Of a stretch of DNA of 64,000 nucleotides, positions 8,143 through 16,592 are shown piece by piece (position 1 is the first letter of the stretch; each line of letters starts with the position of its first letter). A program made the position numbers and the translations under genes. Source of the DNA: Kribbella antiqua (GTDB lineage: Bacteria > Actinomycetota > Actinomycetes > Propionibacteriales > Kribbellaceae); contig NZ_SLWR01000010.1 in assembly GCF_004345665.1 (NCBI RefSeq), positions 29,977 to 93,976 of the forward strand. Reading direction: 5' to 3'. Under the pieces are notes generated by a model. That model was not told the DNA's origin. It searched no databases and was given only the letters and a program-made list of their open reading frames with translations.

Positions 8143-8601
8143 ATGCCCAAAGTACTCTTCGCCGCACTCGGCTCCGTAGTGGTCGTGGCCGGGTGCAGTC
8201 CGGGCCCGGCGCCGGTCGCCGTACCGTCTCCAGCGCCTGAGGTGGTCGCTGCCTGCGCGCAGTTGGTGAAGGCGCTGCCGGAGAAGGTGCTCGACGCAAA
8301 GCGGCGCAAGACGTCGCCGGAGAGTCCGTTGACCACGGCGTACGGCGATCCGCCGATCGAGGTGACGTGTGGAGTCGCCCCGCCGGCGGGGATGGCGCAG
8401 GCGCAGTCGCAGTGCTTCGAGGTGAACGGCGTGGGCTGGTTCGCCAAGGAGGTCGGCAACGGGGTCATCTTCACGACCATCGGCCGCGAGGTCTATTTCG
8501 AGGTCGCGGTCCCGTCGAAATACGCGCCCGAGGCGAACGCGCTGACAGACGTTTCGGACGCTGTCCACAGGTTCGACAAACTCGTCACGCCCTGTACGTG
8601 A
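8143..8601 (+). CDS. DUF3515-family lipoprotein
   Basis: A 152-residue protein with a short signal and lipobox (VVVVAGCS, Cys near residue 18), followed by a globular domain. It contains paired cysteines in CAQLVKALP, VTCGVAPP, SQCFEV and a terminal VTPCT that could form disulfides outside the membrane. The pattern fits actinobacterial DUF3515 proteins, which sit next to thiL and ddl as here. The function is not known. Confidence 0.82.
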   Translation: MPKVLFAALGSVVVVAGCSPGPAPVAVPSPAPEVVAACAQLVKALPEKVLDAKRRKTSPESPLTTAYGDPPIEVTCGVAPPAGMAQAQSQCFEVNGVGWFAKEVGNGVIFTTIGREVYFEVAVPSKYAPEANALTDVSDAVHRFDKLVTPCT

Positions 8602-8718
8602 CGACGGCATACTCCAGTCGAAAGCAAAAAGTTCGTCGGCGGTGTCCGGTTCGATCCGGCGGGGGCGACGTACCAGGCGAGAGACACCGCGGTGGTGTCC
8701 GGACGACGGGAGATTCCG

Positions 8719-9135
8719 ATGAAGTACATGATCCTGACCTACGCGTCGCAGCAGGACTACGACGGCATGGCGGGCAAGGAGACTCAGAAACCGGCCTGGA
8801 CGGCCGAGGACTTCGCGGCGATGGGCGCGTTCATGGAGAAGTTCAACGCCGATCTGGCCGAATCCGGTGAGCTGGTCGAGACCCGCGGGCTCGCGGCGCC
8901 GGTGCTGACCAGGCGTCTGGGCTCGAAGGACGGCGCTTCGGTGGTGACGGATGGGCCGTACGCCGAAACTCAGGAAGTGCTGGCCGGGTACTGGATCGTC
9001 GAGTGCGAGTCGTTCGACCGGGCGACCGAGATCGCGGCCCGGCTCGCCGACACGCCAGCGCCAGAGTCCGTCCGGGCGACCGCGTACGCCGATGTCCGGC
9101 CAGTAGTCGAAGGCCGCGACGACATGCTGGGCTGA
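8719..9135 (+). CDS. YCII-related (DGPF) domain protein
   Basis: A 138-residue protein of the YCII/DGPF family: MKYMILTYAS at the start, then VVTDGPYAETQEVLAGYWIVE, which holds the characteristic DGPF-like motif. Start ATG 8719 has GGGAG seven bases upstream; the in-frame GTG at 8692 lacks that support. It is five bases ahead of an ECF sigma factor gene. This pairing is common in actinobacteria, where YCII proteins are thought to act with the sigma factor, but the mechanism is unknown. Confidence 0.87.
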   Translation: MKYMILTYASQQDYDGMAGKETQKPAWTAEDFAAMGAFMEKFNADLAESGELVETRGLAAPVLTRRLGSKDGASVVTDGPYAETQEVLAGYWIVECESFDRATEIAARLADTPAPESVRATAYADVRPVVEGRDDMLG

Positions 9136-9140
9136 TCACC

Positions 9141-10343
9141 ATGTCCGCTGCTCTCGAGCACCTACTGCGTGAGCTGGCGCCGCAGGTGCTCGGGGCACTC
9201 GTCCGGCGGTACGGGCACTTCGACACGGCTGAGGACGCCGTGCAGGAGGCGTTGCTCGCGGCGGCGCAGCAGTGGCCGGCTGAAGGTGTGCCGGACAGTC
9301 CGCGGGCGTGGTTGATCACGGTGGCGTCGCGCCGGCTGACGGATCTGCTACGGCGGGAGCAGGCTCGTCAGCGGCGTGAGGATCGGGTGGCTGCCTGGGC
9401 TTCGGCGACGGCTGAGCCGATCGCGGACGCCGACGACACCTTGATCCTGCTGTTCATGTGCTGCCATCCGTCGTTGTCGCCGGCATCGCAGATCGCGTTG
9501 ACGTTGCGCGCGGTCGGCGGTCTGACGACCGCGGAGATCGCCCGGGCGTTCCTGGTGCCAGAGGCAACGATGACGCGGCGGATCAGCCGGGCGAAGGCGA
9601 GTGTGAAGGACAGCGGTGCGCGGTTTGCTTTGCCGGCGGACCGGGACGAGCGGCTCGGCGCGGTCTTGAAGGTCGTCTACCTGATCTTCAACGAGGGCTA
9701 CGCGAGTACGACGGGACCGAGCCTGCAGCGGGTGGAACTGTCCGCCGAGGGCATCCGGTTGGCGCGGATGCTGCACCGGTTGCTGCCGGACGACAGCGAG
9801 GTCGCGGGGTTGCTGGCGTTGATGTTGCTGACGGATGCACGCCGTCCGGCGCGGACGGGTCCGTTGGGTGAGTTGGTGCCGATGGACGAGCAGGATCGAT
9901 CGTTGTGGATCCCCGAGTTGATCCGGGAAGGAGTCGAGTTGATCACCGAAGCGTTGCCTCGCGGTCCAGTAGGGCCTTATCAGTTGCAGGCGGCCATCGC
10001 AGCCGTGCACGACGAGGCGCCGTCCGCGGCGGAGACCGACTGGGCGCAGATCGTCGCGCTCTACGAGGTGCTGCTGGAACTGACGGACAATCCGATGGTG
10101 GCGCTGAACCACGTAGTCGCGGTGGCGATGGCTCGTGGGGCGGACGAAGGGTTGAAGCTGCTCGCCACGACCTCCACAGACGAGCGGATCTCGACCGATC
10201 ATCGGATGTTCGCGGTTCGGGCCCATCTGCTGGAGATGTCAGGGGATGTGGTCGGGGCCCGAGCCGCCTATGAGGAAGCGGCGCGCAGGACGACGAGTCT
10301 GCCGCAGCAGCGCTACCTCCACGACCGAGCGAGGCGACTGTGA
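9141..10343 (+). CDS. ECF RNA polymerase sigma factor with C-terminal extension
   Basis: The 400-residue protein has sigma region 2 (YGHFDTAEDAVQEALLAAA), region 4 (LTLRAVGGLTTAEIARAFL with the following helix), and a C-terminal domain of over 200 residues containing LIFNEGYAST. That domain defines the large ECF group found next to YCII genes. Start ATG 9141 lies five bases after the YCII stop. No anti-sigma factor gene is adjacent, so the C-terminal domain or the YCII protein may control activity. Confidence 0.9.
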   Translation: MSAALEHLLRELAPQVLGALVRRYGHFDTAEDAVQEALLAAAQQWPAEGVPDSPRAWLITVASRRLTDLLRREQARQRREDRVAAWASATAEPIADADDTLILLFMCCHPSLSPASQIALTLRAVGGLTTAEIARAFLVPEATMTRRISRAKASVKDSGARFALPADRDERLGAVLKVVYLIFNEGYASTTGPSLQRVELSAEGIRLARMLHRLLPDDSEVAGLLALMLLTDARRPARTGPLGELVPMDEQDRSLWIPELIREGVELITEALPRGPVGPYQLQAAIAAVHDEAPSAAETDWAQIVALYEVLLELTDNPMVALNHVVAVAMARGADEGLKLLATTSTDERISTDHRMFAVRAHLLEMSGDVVGARAAYEEAARRTTSLPQQRYLHDRARRL

Positions 10344-10347
10344 CTGG

Positions 10348-11094
10348 CTACACGATCAGGTCGGCGAAGACCACGAGATTGGCTTCGTACTTTGCCGACA
10401 CGGAGTCGAGCCCGCCGCAGGTGATCAGTCGCAGCCCGGCGTGGTCGATATCGCCGTACACCGCGGCGCTGGGGAAGCTGGCCTTGGGATACTGCTGGAC
10501 CCGGCTCACCCGGAATACCGCGGTCGTGCGGTCCTGCCGGGTCACCACGATCGTGTCGCCGGGCTCGAGCCACGCCAGCCGGGCGAAGACGCCCGCCCGG
10601 CCGGCCCAGCGGACGTGGCCGGCGATCACGGCTGGGCCTGTCTCGCCCGGTGTCGGGGCCCCGGTGAACCAGCCGGCCGGGAATCCGTTCGGCGGCACCT
10701 GCAGACTGCCCTTTCGTGTGATGCCGAGACGAATCAGGCCTGAATCCACCCCGATCGCTGGGATCGTGACCCGGATCGGGGTGGACTTCCGCATCGAAAC
10801 CGGCTGTCTGCGTCCCTGGCCGGGGGGTGGCCGAGACGGTTCGGCGGATGGCTCCGAGCGGAGCGTCGGGCTGGGCTTGCCTACTGCAGTGGTGCGTTTC
10901 GGCGTGCCCACGCTCGGTGTGCTCGGCGCACTTGGTGTGGGTGTGATCACGGTGGTAGTTGGCGCAGCGGTTCCCTCGGGCGCGACGTCGGCCGTAGTGG
11001 GGCCGGGCTGAGTCGGCCCCGTGCCCGACTCATTGGTGCACCCGGTTACGGCCAAGGCGGTCGCGAGGAGCAGAACCGCTGCGCCGGTCCTCAT
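10348..11094 (-). CDS. Class E/F-like sortase, lipoprotein-type N-terminus
   Basis: The 248-residue protein has a signal with lipobox-like LAVTGC near residue 19, a Pro/Thr/Ser-rich stalk of about 80 residues, then a sortase domain. The catalytic His is in AVIAGHVRW and the catalytic Cys in LRLITCGG. The usual active-site Arg after the Cys is not seen: the remaining sequence has Lys nine residues after the Cys and no Arg. The ATG overlaps the stop of the ice-binding-like gene (ATGA), so the two are coupled and that protein is the likely substrate. Confidence 0.8.
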   Translation of the reverse strand: MRTGAAVLLLATALAVTGCTNESGTGPTQPGPTTADVAPEGTAAPTTTVITPTPSAPSTPSVGTPKRTTAVGKPSPTLRSEPSAEPSRPPPGQGRRQPVSMRKSTPIRVTIPAIGVDSGLIRLGITRKGSLQVPPNGFPAGWFTGAPTPGETGPAVIAGHVRWAGRAGVFARLAWLEPGDTIVVTRQDRTTAVFRVSRVQQYPKASFPSAAVYGDIDHAGLRLITCGGLDSVSAKYEANLVVFADLIV

Positions 11095-12431
11095 GGAGTG
11101 CCGGCCCCGATCCAGCCGAACCATGAGGTGCTCTGGGGCTCGACGAGGAAGATCCACGGGCCGGACGCATCACCTGTTCCGACAGGGCCTTCCGGGGTCT
11201 CGGTGACCTGCGGCGGCCTAGGCGTGACCGTCGGCACCGGCCGAGAAGTCGGCGGTGAGGTGGGCCGTGTAGTCGGCGGCGTCGTTGGGTGTGTGGTCGG
11301 CGGCGTCGTTGGCGGCGTCGTAGGCGGCGTCGTTGGCGGCGTGGTCGGCGGCGTCGTTGGCGGCGTCGTAGGCGGCGTCGTAGGCGGCGTGGTCGGCGGC
11401 GTCGTAGGCGGCGTCGTTGGCGGCGTCGTAGGCGGCGTCGTAGGCGGCGTGGTCGGCGGCGTCGTAGGCGGCGTCGTAGGCGGCGTCGTAGGCGGCGTCG
11501 TAGGCGGCGTCGTCGGCGGCGTCGTAGGCGGCGTCGTAGGCGGCGTGGTCGGCGGCGTCGTAGGCGGCGTCGTAGGCGGCGTCGTAGGCGGCGTGGTCGG
11601 CGGCGTCGTAGGCGGCGTCGTAGGCGGCGTCGTAGGCGGCGTCGTTGGCGGCGTCGTCGGCGGCGTGGTCGGCGGCGTGGTCGGCGGCGTGGTGCTGCAC
11701 GACGGTTTGGTGATTGTGTTGGTGTCCAGCGTCACGGAGCCGTTGCGAGCCAGCATCCGGCCGACGGCCGTGGCGCCGGTGTCCATGGTGATGGACGTCA
11801 ACGCCAGGATGGTCCCGCGGAACTGGGTGGCGGTACCGATGGTCGCCGAGCTGCCCACCTGCCAGAACACGTTGCAAGCCTGGGCGCCGTTGGTCAGCAC
11901 CACGCTGCTGCTGGTCGCGGTGGTGAGGGTGGACCCGGCCTGGAACACGAAGACGGCCCCCGCGTCGCCCTCGGCGTTGAGGGTCAGTGCTCCGGTCAGC
12001 CCGATCGAGGAGGCCGAGTTGTAGACGCCCTGGGTCAGCGTCTTGCCACCCAGGTCGTCAGTGATCGGCGTCGGCGGCGACTCCCCGGCGGCGACGTTGT
12101 AGGCCGTGACCAGATCCTTCTTGGCCTCCTTGGTCACGTTGTCCCCAGCATGGTTGGTTCCGGTGATCGTCATCGTTCCGGTGCCGGTGATCGACGGGTT
12201 CGGGAAGCTGCCGATGTCCCCGGTCAGCACGGTGGGTCCGGTGTTGGTGATTCCCGCCCCGGCGAGAACCACGAAGCTCTCTGCGGTGCCCAGAGGCACC
12301 GGCACGGCCGCCGCCTGGGCATTGCCGCCGGTGGCCAACAGACCGCCCGCGGACACGACGAGCGCCGCCGCGACCGCCAGCGCGCTCAGCCGCAACCGGC
12401 CGCCAGGTGGCACGTATGTGGACAACTTCAT
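11091..12431 (-). CDS. Secreted ice-binding-like (DUF3494) protein with TTPP stalk
   Basis: The 446-residue protein starts MKLSTYVPPGGRLRL and has a Sec signal (AAALVVSAGGLLATGGNAQAA). A beta-helical DUF3494 domain follows (LGTAESFVVLAGAGITNTGP to GSVTLDTNTITKPSC), as in ice-binding proteins and related adhesins. Next comes a run of about 33 TTPP units and a short tail with GPVGTGDASGPWIFLVEP. There is no LPXTG motif and no basic tail. I chose ATG 12431 (GAGGGTG upstream) because it gives a proper signal peptide. A coupled sortase follows, suggesting surface attachment. The ligand need not be ice. Confidence 0.83.
   Translation of the reverse strand: MKLSTYVPPGGRLRLSALAVAAALVVSAGGLLATGGNAQAAAVPVPLGTAESFVVLAGAGITNTGPTVLTGDIGSFPNPSITGTGTMTITGTNHAGDNVTKEAKKDLVTAYNVAAGESPPTPITDDLGGKTLTQGVYNSASSIGLTGALTLNAEGDAGAVFVFQAGSTLTTATSSSVVLTNGAQACNVFWQVGSSATIGTATQFRGTILALTSITMDTGATAVGRMLARNGSVTLDTNTITKPSCSTTPPTTPPTTPPTTPPTTPPTTPPTTPPTTPPTTPPTTPPTTPPTTPPTTPPTTPPTTPPTTPPTTPPTTPPTTPPTTPPTTPPTTPPTTPPTTPPTTPPTTPPTTPPTTPPTTPPTTPPTTPPTTPPTTPPTTHPTTPPTTRPTSPPTSRPVPTVTPRPPQVTETPEGPVGTGDASGPWIFLVEPQSTSWFGWIGAGTP
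11270..11693. repeat. 12-bp tandem repeat array encoding TTPP
   Basis: About 33 copies of a 12-base unit (plus strand GGCGGCGTCGTA and variants ending GTT, GTC, or with GTGGTC) run without interruption. Variation between copies is mostly at one or two positions and silent, so the protein repeat stays exact. The array is in frame and length changes would alter the stalk without a frameshift. Confidence 0.93.
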
Positions 12432-13002
12432 GATCGGTTTCACCCTCAGTCCATCGATAGCCGCCTGATCCGGTGATCGGCACGGCTTGTTATCCGGGCA
12501 ATGCGTCGTAAAGGAGGATCCGCGGTCGCAGGAACGACATCGAGCGATCCGGGCGGGTCCAGGCCCGGTAACAGGACATCGGGAGACCGCCACGAGCAAC
12601 AGGACGATTCATGGTCCTGCCATCTTGATGGCACCCCGTTCGATCGGCCGCGGCCTTGCAAGGCCGTCCAGCGCCGATCACAATTCGTTACTAAAGCCAG
12701 ACGTTAGGTCAAGGGTGACGCACTGTCAACCACTCACTGGATGCATTGGGCAACTATCCGAAGTGGTTGCTTCATTCAACTAGCGCGTTTGCGCTCAGCT
12801 ACGCACCGGATGTGCCGTTGTGCGGAGACCTGTCCGGGATTGTGGGCAGGCCGAGTCCGACTGCTCGATGAGTCCGGGTGCGTTTGCTGCGAATGAGGTG
12901 AAGTTGATGCCGTCGGCCACAGCACGCCGCGGGTGGGGGTTGTGGCCGGCGGCAACTCCGGCGACGCTGAAGTCTGCCCGTCTGGGCAGCGCTCGCGGTG
13001 AC
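12432..13002. other. Intergenic region between the ice-binding-like gene and ddl
   Basis: About 570 bases without a convincing gene. It must hold the promoter of the ice-binding-like gene on its left side. A locally AT-richer patch (about 12680-12790) stands out from the surroundings, but I could not define promoter hexamers or a structured RNA with confidence. Confidence 0.5.
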
Positions 13003-14154
13003 CTAGCGGAGGCCGGTTGGGCGGGTCATCGCCAGAGTGAGCAGGCGGTCTACCAGCGCGGGGTAGTCCAGGCCGGAGGCGGCCCAGAGCCGGGGGAACA
13101 TGCTGGTCGGGGTGAAGCCGGGCATCGTGTTGATCTCGTTGATGATGACGCGGCCGTCGTCGTCCAGGAAGAAGTCGACGCGGGCCAGGCCCTCGGCCTC
13201 GATGGCATCGAAGGCGGTCAGCGCCTTCGCGCGGATATCGGCTGCGACGTCGTCCGGCAGGTCGGCCGGGACCGACAGCGCGGTGTACTCCTCGCCCTCC
13301 GGCAGGTATTTGGTCTCGAAGTCGTAGAAGTCGTGCCCGCCACCAGAGACCGCGACCTCGCCGCAGACGCTGACCTCCGGCTGACCGCCGTTCAGGCCGC
13401 CGAGTACGCCGACCTCGATCTCGCGCGGGTGCTTAGCCGACGCCTCGACGATCACCTTCGGGTCGTGCGCGCGCGCCTCGGCGACGGCGTCGTCGAGCTC
13501 GTCGAGGTTGTTCACCTTGCTGATGCCCAGGCTGGATCCACCGCGGCACGGCTTCACGAAGACCGGGTAGCCGAGGGCGTCGACCGCCTCCCGGGACGCC
13601 TGGGGGTCGCGGATCCAGTCGCGGTCGCGGATGACGACGTACGGGGTGACCTCGAGGCCGGCGGCCTGGAAGACGACCTTCATGTAGTGCTTGTCCATGC
13701 CGACCGCGCTGGCGAGGACGCCCGCGCCGACATAGCGGATGTCGGACATCTCGAGCAGGCCCTGGATCGTGCCGTCCTCGCCCCACGGGCCGTGCAGCAG
13801 CGGGAAGACCACGTCGACCTCGCCGAGCGTGCTCGGGACCCGGTCCGGCTCGCTGACGACGAGCTCGCGGTTCGCGCCGAACAGCACCGGCAGGGCGGTT
13901 ACGTCGACCTCCGGCAGCTTGCCGTCGGTGATCGACAGCCGCTCCGGGTCGCCGCTCTCCAGCACCCAGTGACCACTGGTGCTGATGCCGATCGGGACCA
14001 CGTCGTACTTGTCCCGGTCGATCGCCTGCAGCACGTTGGCCGCGGTCACGCAGGAGATGGCGTGCTCGCTCGACCGGCCGCCGAAGACCACGGCGACACG
14101 GGGCTTGCGTTGTTCCCTCGAGTACTCACTCACCGGCTCGACTGTAGCGGTCAC
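13003..14154 (-). CDS. ddl: D-alanine--D-alanine ligase
   Basis: Ddl joins two D-Ala in an ATP-dependent step of peptidoglycan synthesis. The 383-residue ATP-grasp protein has VAVVFGGRSSEHAISC at the N-terminus, HGPWGEDGTIQGLLE, the VKPCRGGSSLGISKV glycine loop, and ARVDFFLDDDGRVIINEINT with the Mg ligands near the C-terminus. HGPWGEDG matches D-Ala-D-Ala rather than D-Ala-D-Lac ligases. The GTG at 14154 gives a 20-residue lead before the fold; a second GTG eight codons in (SEYSREQ) is possible. Confidence 0.93.
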   Translation of the reverse strand: MTATVEPVSEYSREQRKPRVAVVFGGRSSEHAISCVTAANVLQAIDRDKYDVVPIGISTSGHWVLESGDPERLSITDGKLPEVDVTALPVLFGANRELVVSEPDRVPSTLGEVDVVFPLLHGPWGEDGTIQGLLEMSDIRYVGAGVLASAVGMDKHYMKVVFQAAGLEVTPYVVIRDRDWIRDPQASREAVDALGYPVFVKPCRGGSSLGISKVNNLDELDDAVAEARAHDPKVIVEASAKHPREIEVGVLGGLNGGQPEVSVCGEVAVSGGGHDFYDFETKYLPEGEEYTALSVPADLPDDVAADIRAKALTAFDAIEAEGLARVDFFLDDDGRVIINEINTMPGFTPTSMFPRLWAASGLDYPALVDRLLTLAMTRPTGLR

Positions 14155-14326
14155 GGGATCAGGATCCGATCGGGGTCGGGTTAAGAGCTCTTCAGATCGC
14201 AGTCAGTAGCGGCACCGTGGCACGTGACCACAGCGTGATCACGTTGTCACTCCCAGGTGATCGATCTAGTAGTTTGACGCTGCCCCGGATGGCTGTGTTC
14301 GAATCCGCGTCCGGGAGAATTCAGCT

Positions 14327-15442
14327 ATGACGCCTGAGCTCGATCCCTCGACCATCGTGGTACACGCCGGACGGCCTGAGCGGGTGCCGAACGCACCGGT
14401 CGGTGAGTCGCCTGTGTTCAGCTCGACCTATGTCGCAGGTGGGGACCGGGGTTACGGCAGGTTCGGCAACGACGCCTGGGTGGCGCTGGAGGAGACGCTC
14501 GGGCAGCTCGAAGGTGGTCGTGGGCTGACGTTCGCGTCCGGCATGGCCGCCGTCGCCGCCATCGTCGATCTCGTGCCCGTCGGAGGCCGGGTGGTCGCGC
14601 CGCAGCATGCGTATTCCGGCGTACTCGCGCTTCTCGACCAGCAGACGGCGACTGGACGGCTGGAGGTGGTGAAGGTGGACATCGCCGACACCGATGCCGT
14701 CAGCGCCGCCATCCAAGGGGGCGACATGCTTTGGATCGAGTCGCCGACGAACCCGGCGATGGAGGTCGCCGATCTGCCCGCGATCTCCGCGGCCGGGCGT
14801 GCGGCCGGCGCAACAGTTGCCGTCGACAACACGTTCGCGACGCCGCTGCTGCAGCAGCCGCTCCGGCTGGGCGCGGACATCGTGATGCACTCGGCAACGA
14901 AGTTCATCGCGGGCCACTCGGATGTCGTCCTGGGCGCGGTCGTCACCGCCGACGACGAACTGTGGTCGGCCGTCGAACTGCGGCGCCGGAGCCTCGGCGC
15001 GGTGCCCGGACCGATGGAAGCGTGGCTGGCTTTGAGAGGTCTGCGAACGCTCGCGCTGCGGCTGGAGCGGGCGCAATCCAACGCGGCCTTCCTCGCCGAC
15101 CGGCTACTCGAACACCCGCGCGTCAGCCGGGTTCGGTACCCGGGCCTTCCGACGGACCCCGGTCACGCGAGGGCGGTCGCGCAGATGTCCGGGTTCGGGG
15201 CGATCCTGTCGTTCGAGCTCGGCGGTGACGCCGAGGGTGCTCAGCGAGTGTGTGAAAGTACGGCGCTCTGGGTGCACGCGACCAGCCTCGGCGGCGTCGA
15301 GTCGATGCTGGAACGCCGTCGCCGATGGGCGGCCGAGGTACCCACGATCCCGGCCGACCTGATCCGCCTAGCCGTCGGGATCGAGCACCCGGACGATCTG
15401 TGGGCCGACCTGGAGCAGGCGTTCAAGACCGCCGGGCTTTGA
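14327..15442 (+). CDS. PLP-dependent trans-sulfuration enzyme (Cys/Met metabolism)
   Basis: The 371-residue protein belongs to the cystathionine gamma-synthase/gamma-lyase fold. Visible motifs are the N-terminal VFSSTYVAGG, the cofactor-stacking region GLTFASGMAA, AVDNTFATP with the conserved Asp, and HSATKFIAGHSD with the PLP-binding Lys near residue 195. Whether it makes or cleaves cystathionine cannot be settled from sequence. A 6-bp hairpin (CCCGGA/TCCGGG, 14284-14315) lies just upstream. The 3' end overlaps the convergent MFS gene by 20 bases. Confidence 0.87.
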   Translation: MTPELDPSTIVVHAGRPERVPNAPVGESPVFSSTYVAGGDRGYGRFGNDAWVALEETLGQLEGGRGLTFASGMAAVAAIVDLVPVGGRVVAPQHAYSGVLALLDQQTATGRLEVVKVDIADTDAVSAAIQGGDMLWIESPTNPAMEVADLPAISAAGRAAGATVAVDNTFATPLLQQPLRLGADIVMHSATKFIAGHSDVVLGAVVTADDELWSAVELRRRSLGAVPGPMEAWLALRGLRTLALRLERAQSNAAFLADRLLEHPRVSRVRYPGLPTDPGHARAVAQMSGFGAILSFELGGDAEGAQRVCESTALWVHATSLGGVESMLERRRRWAAEVPTIPADLIRLAVGIEHPDDLWADLEQAFKTAGL

Positions 15443-16592
15443 GCACAGGCCCACCGAAGAACGTCAGCACACACAGCACCACCGGCAGGATGAACGCGAT
15501 GTTCAGCGGCATCCAGTGCGCCAGGCCGCCGATCAATGCCGGGCCGGCGAGGAGTCCGACGTACCCGAGCCCGACTACGCGGGCCATCAATGCGCCCGCG
15601 GCTCGCGGGTCGAGGTTGCCGGCGGCGGTGAACAACTGCGGTACGCCGCCGGCCAGGCCGAGGCCGAACAACGCCCAGCCGAAGAGCGCGACCGGCACCC
15701 ACGGTACGACGATCACGATGGTGAGCCCGACCGCCGCCATCGCCGCGCCCCACCGGACGATCGCGGCCGGTCCGACGATCGCCGCCACGCGGTCGGTGAG
15801 GAAGCGTCCGACGGTCATCGCGACGGCGAAGGCGCCGTACGCGTAGGCCGCCGTACTGACCGAGGTGCCGAGGATGTCGCGGAACTGCAGGGCGGCCCAG
15901 TCATTGGCAACGCCCTCGGCCAGCATCAGGCCGAACGCGAGACCGCCGAGGGCCCACACCAGTTTGGCCGGCGGCTTGGCACGATCCTCGTGCTCTTCCG
16001 CTTCGTGCGCCGAGGACTCGATCAGGAAGCGGCTCGCGGCCAGGGAGACCACGACGACGAGCGCGCCGCACAGGCTGAGGGTGACCTCGGTCGGTACGCC
16101 GGCGCGCAGGGTGGCGGCGCCGATCAGTGCGGCGAACGCCCCGCCGATGGACCACATCGCGTGGAACGCGGCCATGATCGGGCGTGGGTAGCCGCGTTCG
16201 ACCACGACGGCCTGCGCGTTCATCCCGACATCGAGCGAACCGTTGCCGAAGCCAACGACCATCAAAGCGAGGCCGAGCGTCCACCAGTTGTGAGCGAGGC
16301 CGGGCCCGGCGAGGGCGAGGCCGAGTACGACGCCGGCGGCCGGCACGAGGCGGCGCTGGCCGAGGCGGTCGGCCAGTGGGCCGGCGACCTGCATGCCGAT
16401 GAAGGCGGCGCCGCCGAGGACCAGCAGGAGGAGCCCGAGGGTGCTGTGGGTGATGCGGGTGGCGTGCTCGATGTTGGGGATGTGCACGACCCACATGCCG
16501 ACGGCGAACCCGTTCAGGCCGAAGTAGGTCCACGTGGCGATGCGGGCGGCTCGTGGCGGTGCGGTCTGCTGCAGTTCCGAGGTGGCGGTCAA
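15423..16592 (-). CDS. MFS transporter, YbjJ-like
   Basis: A 389-residue, twelve-segment major facilitator protein. The N-terminal pattern GMWVVHIPNIEHATRITHSTLG and the DVGMNAQAVVVE segment match the YbjJ-like MFS group, whose substrates are poorly known. A central charged loop (ESSAHEAEEHEDRAK) separates the two halves. TTG 16592 overlaps the stop of the upstream DeoR gene (TTGA), so the two are coupled. A second transporter of the same group lies on the other side of that regulator. Confidence 0.83.
   Translation of the reverse strand: MTATSELQQTAPPRAARIATWTYFGLNGFAVGMWVVHIPNIEHATRITHSTLGLLLLVLGGAAFIGMQVAGPLADRLGQRRLVPAAGVVLGLALAGPGLAHNWWTLGLALMVVGFGNGSLDVGMNAQAVVVERGYPRPIMAAFHAMWSIGGAFAALIGAATLRAGVPTEVTLSLCGALVVVVSLAASRFLIESSAHEAEEHEDRAKPPAKLVWALGGLAFGLMLAEGVANDWAALQFRDILGTSVSTAAYAYGAFAVAMTVGRFLTDRVAAIVGPAAIVRWGAAMAAVGLTIVIVVPWVPVALFGWALFGLGLAGGVPQLFTAAGNLDPRAAGALMARVVGLGYVGLLAGPALIGGLAHWMPLNIAFILPVVLCVLTFFGGPVLKARRS

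Noticed and set aside
11098..12024. Long plus-strand frame rich in GGVV repeats
   Set aside because: It is the reverse complement of the TTPP-repeat gene; its upstream part has no signal and the minus-strand product has a signal peptide and a known domain.
12820..14184. 454-codon plus-strand frame across ddl
   Set aside because: It is antisense to the well-conserved ddl gene and its product is low-complexity Ala/Asp/Arg/Val without any recognisable family.
14284..14315. Possible tRNA fragment (GTTCGAATCC T-loop-like segment with CCCGGA/TCCGGG arms)
   Set aside because: The five bases on both sides of TTCGAAT do not form a T-stem and there is no D-arm or anticodon arm; only a 6-bp hairpin with a 20-base loop remains.
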